DNA of 25,945 nt from Apostichopus californicus. Its lineage: Eukaryota > Echinodermata > Holothuroidea > Aspidochirotida > Stichopodidae. Every line of letters starts with the position of its first letter. Position 1 is the first letter of the stretch. A program made the position numbers and the translations under genes. Positions 1 to 12,100 of the stretch are shown here, one piece after another. The notes below the pieces were generated by a model, which was not told the origin of the DNA, made no database searches, and worked only from the letters and a program-made list of their open reading frames with translations. Where the stretch lies: assembly GCA_020650975.1 (NCBI GenBank), contig JAIPMN010001011.1:1-25945 (forward strand), given 5' to 3'.

Positions 1-2993
1 TTCCTACACTATCTTTTGGTATTGTTAGTACATACTGAACAATGAACTTCATAACATTAATGTACATGTTCCTCTGTGATTGTGTCACATGTTGGATATC
101 AGTCATAATAATCCAGAATATGGATCATAGAGGCTTGGATAAAAATCAAAGTTTCATTGTTATAATAAACACAGAGGGGTTGCTCAAGGAGGGGGGAGGT
201 GGTGGGGAGGAAGGAAGGAAGGAAGAGAAAGGGAGAGGGGGGGTGGGTGAGATGAATTGTTTGAAAATGTTTAAGACTCATCTGCATGTATTCAGAATAG
301 TTCAGAAGTTTCAAGAGCGGGCACAATTATACAACTTTACAAAAGATCACTGGAAAAAAGGAAAAGAGATGGATGTAGGGTGGGAGGATAGGGGTGGGGG
401 AGGGGGTAGGAAATTACCACCGTAACCCCACATCTCACATGATAACTATAAACACTATAACTGGACTTTGAAATCACTGCATAGACGAGAGCTGTCAAAC
501 TAATAGACACATATGTAACGCTTGCCGATAGAAAAAATACTGGCATATAGTAAAAAATCTTAATATAGAGATAGGCTACTACCACTGATTTTAAGAGAAA
601 TGATAACCAAGAAACTGCAAATATAGGACAGATGGTAAAGTTACCATGGAAATCAGAAATTGTCGTGTTATAGAAAAAAGAATATGCACAAAATAAGAAA
701 AAGTGGCAAGGCTTGAATGAACTTCTATTGTGACTTCAAAATTAATGAAAAGTTGGAAGATAATCTTCTAAACAACCCTATCCTTTTTTCTGCCAGCCTC
801 CACCCCTCCCCCCTCCCCTCTTTCCCGTCCACATCAAAGAGAGAAAAACAAGAGGAAAAAATCAAATAAAAGATAAGGGAAGATTAGATTAGAACAGTTT
901 GAGCATCAAGATGTATGAACTACACAAGATTGAGATGAGACAACACAGACCATATGAACTGAAATATGAAAAATTTCAGTCTAACGCTGGTAGACGTTTT
1001 AATTTCAACGAGAGTCGGAAATCGGCCAAAGGTTTGCCTTGTTCACCATGATTATAATATGTAACATTATTAGCTAGGCATTTAAAAACAAAATAATAAT
1101 CAGGGGGAAAAAAGGGGTGGGGAGAGGGAATGGGGCACAAGGGGTGAAAACTGCAAAAAGTTATGAAAAGAGAGTGAAATTGTGACAGTACTGGGGTTGA
1201 GAGTAACATCACAGTGCCCCCCCCCCTCCCCCTATAAGACCTGTCTTACAAGTTGTTACTAAATTAAAACATGGGCACTACATTGAAACAATACAGAAAT
1301 GAACAGGTTTAATGAACAGCTCTACACTTCCAATTGCACATTACTCAAACTAAATCAAAAGTTAGTGTAACAGAGAAAAAAAAAGTAAGGACACATTTAT
1401 CCGCCCCTCTTTATTAATATGAATTATCCGAATACATAACATGAAAAAATCCTTGTTATCTTTGAGCATATATGTTTGCGGCATTTCAGCGAGGGAAACT
1501 GAACGTGGTGTAAGTGGTGTGAAGAGCAACTGAACGTGGTGTAAAGAGCAATGATGATTGCATCCGAACACAAACTGGGTCAGGATGTTCACTCTATTAT
1601 TCATCTTGATTTATTTTATATGTGAAGAATGGTTCACAAAGCTCTGAATATGTTCACGGTAATGAATCGAATCGTTCGCAGCCATCGATCGGCGATAGAG
1701 AAACAACGGATTGAACGTGACGAATCCACATAGCACAAAAATACGCTGCATCGGTAATAAAAGAAAATTAATTTCTCAAAAGGGTGACAGAGCAATCTTT
1801 TAAAGTCTGGTGCGATAAATCAGGAGATTGCAGCAAAGTTGGAAAAAGTACTTTAAACATCGGCTGGTCGCATTTGCAAGTTTAATTTTTCCTCCGTCAT
1901 CAAATTACACGTGCAAACGATGAAAGAAACTGAACTGGAAAATTAATCTGCAAAATGTCAGGGTAGATGTTTCAAATTTGCATATAGGAATCAGGACTAA
2001 CAATGCTGTTATATTTATTGTTGGAGTTAAATTCAGAAGTTAAATCGGCAAGTCTCTGAACGAGAAGAGAAATTTCAACGGGTTCAGATCAGATATCAGA
2101 TATTTTTACATCTAGATACTTGAGTGAATTTTGGCAAAAAGAGGAGGAATGATGGTATGCAATGCAACCAGCTGGTTTAAAGGAACACTACGATCACAAA
2201 TATAGACACTTACAACTTCCCCGGAAGATAATAAATCCTGGTAAAATAAATGGTTCAGATAAATTCAAAAATTTGATGAGATTGGAAGAATATCCTATCA
2301 CCAGTCATAATTTCTCGTGACAATTTCTCATAATTTCTGTCTCACTTGTTTTGCTTAAGTTAACAATAAAATGTCACAAGAGGAAAAGATGAAAATTGTC
2401 AATGGTAAAATATTCTTAAGATTACTTTTTGCTCTCGAAGAGATGGTTTTTAATAATGAAAAAACTAAAAATGAAAATAATTATATCGCAATCTGTCTGT
2501 TTGAAACAGAACGGAGATGAAAAACCAAAAACGTTGTTCATTCTACAATGAAAGGAAAACATCTTCTGGAACATTGCCGTGTATATGCGGTTACCTTTTT
2601 CTTTTAAACTATTATGTGGTTCAAGTTCATATAGTTCTTGTATGGACCCATGTTGCCTTTAGCGATCTTGTACCACACTGAATCTTAAAGTACTGTCCGA
2701 CGTTCCATTTAAGTTGATATGAAAACTCTCTCTGGTGCATTGTTTTGGTATATGATAAAGAGGAACTTGCCAAAATAACATCTGCGTCATTTAATAACAG
2801 AATAACCAATCATGCCTCTGGATCGTAAGACTGAATCCCGCATTTTCAAGTAAAATTTGTTTGCAATTTGAAAGGAAATATATATACTGTCATATATAAT
2901 GTCATATTACTGGCAGGTATCTAATGACAAAGTTCATGAAAAATTCCTTGACTCTGGGTCAAAGCAGATATAAAGAAGCCATTTTGTTTTTAC
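1..2993 (-). other. IFT140 intron 16 (5' part), no exon found
   Basis: No reading frame here resembles the next part of IFT140, so the intron runs off the left edge. It holds purine tracts on the plus strand at about 187-252, 378-410 and 1102-1146, pyrimidine tracts at 795-830 and 1217-1232, a short tandem duplication near 1495-1550 (AACTGAACGTGGTGTAA type), and AT-rich unique sequence elsewhere. Confidence 0.7.
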
Positions 2994-3125
2994 CTTCTTG
3001 ATGAAGTAATAGTAGGGTACTTCAACTCCGATGAGTTTATCGTATCCAGAGTGGAGAGCGAAGCTGTCTTGCATCACCACACCTTGCTCCAGCGTGCTGA
3101 ATAACGACACCACTATGACCTCAGC
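2994..3125 (-). CDS. IFT140: IFT140 coding exon 16 (residues 699-742)
   Basis: AEVIVVSLFSTLEQGVVMQD to LIGVEVPYYYFIKK, matching vertebrate [20 protein letters not shown]...LGMEVPYYYFTRK. Acceptor ATACAG, donor AAG|GTAAAA. It is the last exon I can find; the next expected block (RPLRDFVGLED-like) is not present to the left. Confidence 0.95.
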
Positions 3126-6100
3126 CTGTATGTTGAAGAAATATTATACACGCTCATAAAATTGTAATTATCCTCCCGATGTGCAAAAGGAAGTTCTATA
3201 GACCCAGACTTTCCCAAAAAATGTTTCCTCGAGGACCCACGTTTCAGATCTGCATAAGCGATTCGCTTCCCATAAATTTATCTAAAATTCCAAACGCACC
3301 CCCTTTTGGTTGATGATAACACTGCAAGTTGACTGATTTGATTGAAATCCATTGCACATTTTGATTGAAAGTTAGTAAATGACAGTTCACACACATTTAT
3401 ATAAACTTAGGATATAAATCACTGCATGGAGGGCAAAGAAATTAAATGCCAGATTCCATCAGAAACGTTGTTTACCAATGAATATTTTTTGTTTATCGCT
3501 ACCTGGTTAGCGAACCCACCATAATTGCTTGGTGACACGATTTTAGGGTCACGACCCAAAGGTTTTGGAAGCATAGCTTTAGACTAGTGTAATAATGGAA
3601 CTTATACAACACCAACTAAAATTAAGTGACTCAAAAACTACTTCAAGCACTTTTGATTTACAGTTTCTATGGCAACAAAGAGCAAGCTATGTCACTATTA
3701 AAGATTTCAAACTAAGGTTTGTTCTTGAAGACAGAGTCATGAGCAAAGATCCTTTTCTGAATTTTTTCCTGAGCAACAGTCACATGATGCCTTCAGAGTT
3801 GACCAATACAAAATGTTCTTCCACACGAGTGAATAAAGTGAATAAAGACAAACAAATTGTTGTCATAGCAACATAAAATGCATGTAAAAGAGACAAGACT
3901 GTTTATCTCTTATACACTTAAGTAGTACAAACAAACCCAAGACCACAATTTTAAAGACAAACTTTGCATATTAAGTCCTGAATCAAAAAGAGTTTGCAAA
4001 ACTGGCACACCAAAACACACAAATCTGGAAAGAATATATAAGAGCAACAAATATGTCAAGACTGCATTGCAACTTGCCATGGGCTTCATGCTTTTAAAAC
4101 AAAAAATTATCCAGGGGGTGGTGGGAGAATGGTAGCAGAGACTTCTCAGCAAATATAAACGCCTTTACAACAATTTGCAATCATCGTTGTTGTTTGTTGT
4201 TGTTCATAGATAATAGACTACGAAAGCTTCAAATTATACAAAAGTGTGGGGGAAAAATTCGGCCTAAAATTTGCACATTTATCACAAATTTCTTAAAGTG
4301 ACTGTTCTTCTTCACTTTATTAATCTATCTTTTCATTCATGTTTTTGTACTCCGGCTCGTACTCACAGGTGTATTAGTGAAAGAAATCAAAGAGGTCATC
4401 TTTCTGGGTGAGGTCATCTCTAACGGTACTGAGAGTCTAGCCTCACAGACCAGTAATTTCTTCTCTTCACCGTCCCAGTGAATGCTGACAGGATGTCGTC
4501 CGGAGAGCTCATCGGCTGCTTTACGTTTACCTCTGAAAAATACCGACAATTAGTCAGTTAGAGTGATCGTTAAGTAAAACTTCAACACAAACCGTCCTGT
4601 AAGAAAACATGATTATTTTGAAATTAATATTTCATTCTTTAAAACAAAACAAAAAAAAATTTAAAAAAGTTTAAACATTAGAGAGAGAGAAAAAGTAGAA
4701 CCAAGATTTTGTCCCAACCTTTCAATATCACTAAGTTCATCTTCATTTTCGACCACGGGTATGTCTTCCTGATCTCCCAGTCCAGTGGCAAAGTCAAAGA
4801 ACCCCAGCGAGTCTAAATCCACATCCCAGATGTAGACCTTGCTGTCTGGAATCCCATCAGCCTATAGGAGAAGCCGGATCATACCAAACTTAATAACAAT
4901 CCCATGCAAAATGCACATTGTCAAACATTGTTTAAATTAGTAGGTGACAAAAAGATTAAATTGGATGACCTTTGCACAAGCGGAGTGTTAGCTCAGTGGA
5001 TAACACGGTGCCTTCCAACGATATGGTCCTCCGTTCGAGTCACTCCAAGATTAATGTATGTCGTCCAGTTACAGAGTTGTTGACAATTGACATTTCATAA
5101 TCATGGACATTAAATATGAATGTTAGAGACTGACTTCGGTCAGCTTGCGGCTTTGATAAGCCAATGAGGCTTTTTCGCGAGTTCCTGCTTGCAGGAGGAT
5201 CTAAAATACATACATACTTACATACATGCATACACCCATACAAGTAGGTAACATTTTTCCACTTTTTGTGTAACTGATTTGTTTATAGAACAGCATTTAC
5301 CGCAAGTCCTTATTTCCTACGACATGCCCTCTTAATCCTACCTTACCTGCTGGATGAAACAAAAATTAAAAATACGTCCAAATTTCTAGTTTAGTTGAGA
5401 AAAAGTCACAGTATTAAATATTATACTGGAAAACTGTCTCCACTGTGATTAGGCTGTGTTCTCGTTGCAGCAATTTGAGCACAGGAAGGTAAAGTTTCAA
5501 AAGAAAGAGTCCTTCAATCATTCTGATCTTACAAGGATTTTCTGGCATTTAACTAATACTCGTGTTGAAAATGAACCCGCAATTTTAACCCTGCCCCCCC
5601 CCCCCCAGACCACAACAATTTGTCTTGCTTTTCTCAAATGTCTATAACAATGAATCTCTCTAAATATTCAATCCTTCCCCATCAATGGAAATACATTTCC
5701 TTCTGTGCTATAAAATTATTCAGGTATCGATCCACATAAGCCGAACAAAAGTCACATGACATCATACGCAAGATCTGTACTTCTCACCAAACTTACATAA
5801 TTTAACTACATATATATGCAAAACATAGATACAAATTTCAGGGGTCTCACCTGTTCACATATGAAAGCCACTTTGGTGCCATTACTGTTGATTTTAGCCA
5901 TCAGTATATCCCCTATCTTGGGTATCAGATCGGCCATATTCCTTGGATTGCCATGTAATTTCGCTTCCCTTTATTAATTGACCAGAAGAAAAGAGATGTT
6001 TCTATATTAAAAACCATTTAAAATACAAGGAAAAAAATGTGTAAGCCACCTATTTCACAACAGAATGATCACTGCTTTCAAAATTGCAAACGGTTGATTG

Positions 6101-9100
6101 GATAAAAAGCCATAAATTTAGAAAAGTGATGCATATAGTTGTCTGGGAGATCCTACGTTATGGCCTTGACCAATGAAAGTAACATGGATTCAGTAAAGGA
6201 GCGTTCCACTGTTCTTTCATTTAAACTGGTCTTCCAAGCTACTCCAGAAATGGTCACATTTGCATGTAAATTTTTCTGCCGCCAAAAAAAAATATTAATT
6301 TTTGTTTATGTGGTTTGTTGCATTAAAGTCACAAGAGATGTTTAAGACCTTAAAAGAAGCCTCCTGTTACAGAACAAACACTATAAACAAAACAATACAA
6401 AAATTCATAGCATCATCTTTATCTAGCAATGTTATTGTCGAGTCCAGCACATCCGAGTCTAAGCCACAGTCCTTGATTTCCCGGTATCTGATTCCTTTTC
6501 TCTCAACCTGTCAGTAAAACCGTTGCCAGGTAACATTGATCGCCTACAGCCAAATAAACAACATTTTCAGACAAAACCTGAATTATTTTTTGATGAAGGT
6601 CCAAGTTCAAGTCCATGAAAAATGATCTAGAGTCCAAACTTTGAGTCCAAGAAAAACACTTTTATCTAGGGTATTTTCGTCTTTAACACACTAAAATACA
6701 AAACTGTTAATACTGCATTTGTTATTTTGTGGATATTAGGTCGATAGGCATATCATCCAACAGATCACAACCTTTCCTTGGTGAGAGAGACTCCAAAACA
6801 TACGTGCAAGAATTCCAAAGAACCTATCGTGCAGTTCAGTGAATTTTTTGTATGTTGGGTACAGAAATAGAATTGGCACACCAATGAAGCCTAATTAGTC
6901 AAAACTATAGATCAGTTTGACACATGGTAGCTCCTTTGTGGACTTATGTAACAAACTAAAAGTGTGGTAAAATAGCCAAATTTTCCAACAAAATACTTGC
7001 CGTGATTTTCACATAAATTCTTTTCAAAGACACATTGAACATACCTTCGTGAAATATCAAAAACTTTAATCATATGACAACTTGTAGCTACAGCCAGAAA
7101 TTTCTCGCAAGCATTAAAACAAATGGGCTCTCCATCTTGCTCTGTAAGTGTAATAAGTTGCTTCACAGTTCCCTGTAAGATGACAAAGATTTTCCACAAT
7201 GAAATAAAAAAATTTACAATAAACTTTTTCAAGAGAGAATGATAAGAAAACAGGATGAAAGGGATAGAAATTTTTTGATTTTCAAGATATTAAAGAGATT
7301 GATAACATATAGTTGGAGTACTTTTTTGCTAAATATTTTTATTTTTCAAAAGGCAAAATTAAACCACCAATAACTCTGATAAACAATATTTACATGAGAA
7401 ATAAAGGAGATGTTAGCACAAACCAAAAAAAATAGCTATTTCGTTCATTTTCGATTAGTACTACGGATATCCTGTTTTGATAAGCAGGTTCGTAGTGCCA
7501 ACCAATAACTTGGTATCATCCTTCTAATTGTGTACTGAACATGTCTAACAAATTAGATTGCAAAAGTCACTTCATAAGGTCCCCGGTTCGAGTTACTCCA
7601 AGATTAATGTATGTCGTCCAGTTACAGAGTTGTTGACAATTGACAATTCATAATCATGGACGTTAAATATGTATCTAAGAGACTGACTTCGTTCAGCTGA
7701 CGGCTTTGATAAGCCAATGAGGCTTCTTCGCGAGTTCCTGCTCACAGGATGATCTAAAATGCATACAATACATACATGCTTCACTTCATTAATGAACGAA
7801 ACATAAAACATAGAACTTAACAATGTTGGACGGGGTATCTGGATACTCTATGCAAATGCTGACTGGTTAAGGTATCACTACACAAGGTTTTCGGGCTGCA
7901 GTCTTCATGATAGCAAAATGCTATTAGGATGTGGACTTGACCGACTATGCCCACAAATTTCCAGCAATTTATGTTAAACAATGAACTCTCTGGCCACGAG
8001 AAAAATCCCTTTAATACAAACAAGCAAGGAGGTTTATAATACAAACTTGTCTGATCCACTACTTAAGACGAGCGATAGCTTCGTAGTAACAGAATTATTA
8101 GTCAACAAACGACACGTTACATGTTTCCAAGCACCAGGGATACTGACCTGAAAGTTCCTAACTTGTATCTTGCCAGGTTCAGTCGTATACACACTCTGTT
8201 CATGGACCACCACCAAGGGAGATTCTGTTACGAATGTACCTGAAATCCAATTTGAGATGAAATATTGATGAAATATGCTGTAATTGTTACTTGTTTTGGA
8301 ATCTTACAACTGGCAAACAAAATTTGCAAACTATTTCCAAACAAGAACACAGCACAGCAGCTGATTGTGTTATAACCAAAAATGTCAATAACTCTGCTTC
8401 AACATTTGCCACCATTTTCACTCACGTAATAAGTTCAATCTTTCATATAGACATTATCAATACTTTTTTGCTCACACAAAAGTGTTGAAATTTTGCCCAT
8501 CACTAGCCTATATGCTTCTCTTACTCAAATTTTACGCCTGGCAGCCAGACATGTAACTACGTAGTCCCGACCGGTGGGAGGGAACCTGCCCTTTCACTTT
8601 TAAAGTCCCTTCACACCCCAAGTCCTGAACAAAGAGTGATCAATAATAAAGATTTTTTACCTGCAGCACGAATGGTATTGCCTATTTCATAAATTACAGC
8701 CTTCTTTCCATTCCAAATGGCCAGATTATCCTATAATAAATGAAACCAAAAAGTTGAAAGTAAAATTCATGAGAATTTTGATGGGAAAAAGAAAGAAAAG
8801 AAAAGTAGAGATATACATATGGCTGTTTTATCCAAAAAATCGTTGTTTAAAATCGCTTCTATAAAGTTCATAGCAAATTGAAAAGCTGGATAAAATCTTT
8901 GGAGCTATCAAACACGTCTCGAGAAAAGAAACGGATAAAGTGCCAAAAGAGGGAACATATATTATTAAACCCCAAGGTCAGAACATAGTTGTCCAGCGTG
9001 CATGGTCAACGTTGACAATATGGCTTTAAATTTAGTTGAGTATGTCGGTCATCTTCCCCTTCTTCTATTTGTTTTTTCTTTTCGTATGTTAAATGACATA

Positions 9101-12100
9101 ATGATCTCACAATGATTGCACAATAAAAGCTTCAAGAGGCGATCGTTTGTCAATACAACAGACGTCAAATCCGCATCATCATTTCAAGGCTTTGTAAGTT
9201 ATCGGTGCAGATAGTGTGTTGTGATTGGTGGGTGAGGATTTGGTCAAAGGTTAGATATAAGATCAATTCAATGCACACACACACACCCACATACATGTCC
9301 AATGTAAAGAATAAAAGAACAGAAAATACCAAAACAAAAGACTCCTCAATACCAGGGGCAGCTTTAGAATTACCACTGGGCCACCAGGTATTAAAAAGGG
9401 GTTCCCCATAAATGATAAAGGCAAAACGACAAAGCAAAAAGGGAGAGGAGGAGGAAAACAACGAAAACAGGAAAGTGTAAATTCTACAGACTTCTACAGA
9501 CTAAATAAACAGTTGTTTACATTAACTAAAAATTGTATGACTGATCTGTACAATGCCCTCCTAAGTATAAAATGTATACACACATATTTACTGGGAACCA
9601 GGATTATCATGTATCCACAAATCCCTGCCTGAGAAGGGGTACAAGTACATAATGGGACTTTAAAGTGTGTGAAGACTCGCGCACAAAGAAACGTCCCATG
9701 CCGGTAATCTGACCTATTTTCGAATGAGGTGTAACAGAAGTGTTAGACACCACCATCGATCCCAGAAAATACACACATAGCTTGCTTCCGGCGGTAATTA
9801 GACACTAGTGTACAGTCAATACATACAGCTACCGTCAATACCCACAACACAGTGTACATAGCAGCGATGGACATCTCAGGTCCAGCTAAAGATAACAAGG
9901 TATCACGTTTCATTACTGTCTGCATTTTGTAGCTACAAGAAGAAAACTTCACTTGCAAGCAACGGAAAGTTCACTTTTTCAGAGCGCGGCACGCGGTTTG
10001 GGGCAAGTCTTCAATGCCTTTAAGAGTAGCTACAGTCACAGATTGAAATTTTAAGGATCTTTTAGAAAGGGATCATAAAAACAAGGAAAAAGTACAAGAA
10101 CAAAACCAGCACAAAAAAAGAAATAAACCAGCCCAACCAGAAGACATCTATCAGTGATAGTGACTGTTAGGTAGTGTTACAGGTGGAAGTGTATGTCCTA
10201 CCTTTGAGTTGGACACACCTACCTTTGAGTTGGACACACCATGGACGTGTACATCTGTCTTTAATTCTAGATGGACTCCTTTAGTGAATAGATCCACGGA
10301 CAAGTTAGCTGGTCCAGTCTGAACTACTGCCACCTTTCATAAAAAAGAAAAAAACCAAGAGTCAAAGTTAAACATTTTTTTGGCGAGCAATGTAATGAAG
10401 GTGTTTAATACTATGCTAGATGTTTGCAGAGATATCAGAGTAACTTCTTACACTTTTCTCTTCCTTGAATATGCATCTGTACCTGTTAAAAAACAAGAGT
10501 GGCATAGACCACTGGCATTCACAATTTTTTGGTTAGTGACCACAATTTCCACCTTCTTCTGCTTGGTGACAATCCAGTGATGGGTCTACACTAATTCCTT
10601 ATATAATTTATAAAATGCGCACAATTATCCTCTCTAACTGGGAGTTGGCACAGTAAAAGAAACCTGAATTCAGACAATAAAAGCATAATTTTCTGGGAAT
10701 TATTAAAGATTTACCTTCATTTTGTTTTCAGTTTACTAAACTTTAATAGGCCTTTCTAACATTCATACATTTGCAGACAATAAATATATTTTAGTCTTAC
10801 ATACAATGACCTGCTGTCTGATAGACACTGACCTGCTGTCTCACACACACAATGACCTGCTGTCTCATTAACACTGACCTGCTGTCTCACACACACTGAC
10901 CTGCTGTCTCACACAATGACCTACTGTCTCACACACACTGACCTGCTGTCTTACACACACTGACCTGTTGTCTCACACATACTTCCCTGCTGTCTCACAC
11001 ACTGACCTGCTGTCTCACACACAAGGACCTGCTGTCTCACACACAAGGACCTGCTGCCTCAAACACTGACCTGCTGTCTCACACACTGACCTGTCTCACA
11101 CACACTGACCTGTCTCTCACACACTGACCTGCTGTCTCACACATACTGACCTGCTGTCTCACACACACCATGACCTGCTGTCTCACACACACTGACCTGC
11201 TGTCTCACACACAATGACCTGCTGTCTCACACACACTGACCTGCTGTCTCACACACAAGGACCTGCTGTCTCACACACAAGGACCTGCTGCCTCAAACAC
11301 TGACCTGCTGTCTCACACACTGACCTGTCTCACACACACTGACCTGTCTCACACACACTGACCTGCTGTCTCACACATACTGACCTGCTGTCTCACACAC
11401 ACCATGACCTGCTGTCTCACACACACTGACCTGCTGTCTCACACACAATGACCTGCTGTCTCAAACTCTGACCTGCTGTCTCACACACACTGACCTGCTG
11501 TCTCACACACAAGGACCTGCTCTCTCATACACACTGACCTGCTGTCTCATACACACTGACCTGCTGTCACACACACACTGACCTGCTGTCTCATATGAGA
11601 GCTCATGATATGCTGGGAGAGGATGGAGACATTATCCAGCGTGTTGATGCAGAGTAAATCCCGACTGGTTCCCCACTTTATCTGAAGGATGTTTCCCTCC
11701 ATCACTGAAGGCAGTTGAACCTTCCACTTGCTCTCGCCGTCCTGCCTCCTGGTCATGTGACTGGTAGAGGGGGCATACTTCCACATGGCAATATGACCCT
11801 GATCAGTTCCAGCAGCTAGTATTCCTAAAACAAGGGAAAAGAACAAAGATTCCTTTATGGTCCTTAATGACAAAAGTCTACAGTCTATTTACCCCACACA
11901 GTAATATTTTCTTACACCGGGCCAAAGAGGGGGGTGTTTAGGATAGGAGGAAGGGGCAGTTTAATTGTCATCAATCATTATCCAGAGCTTTCAACAGAAA
12001 GACTAAGTGATCAGTCTACACTAAAATCGTAAATCACTGAGTCGTTGATTTAAAACATTTGCTTACAAATTAAATTGTTTGTGAATACTAATATTTTAGT

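Noticed and set aside
42-425. 127-residue open frame rich in G, E and K
   Set aside because: The composition comes from purine tracts in an intron; no domain, and nothing resembles IFT140.
2627-2809. Possible extra IFT140 exon on the minus strand
   Set aside because: The translated residues do not resemble the expected segment after VPYYYF, and no matching acceptor and donor were seen.
10805-11582. Regular direct repeats that could recall a CRISPR array
   Set aside because: Units are contiguous with no unique spacers, the setting is a eukaryotic intron, and the unit is explained by the exon 8 donor.
11547-11582. Reading of IFT140 exon 8 running on into the repeat (VSVCVTAGQCV)
   Set aside because: Vertebrate alignment and the donor after MRQQ place the exon end at 11583; exon 9 continues in frame from there.
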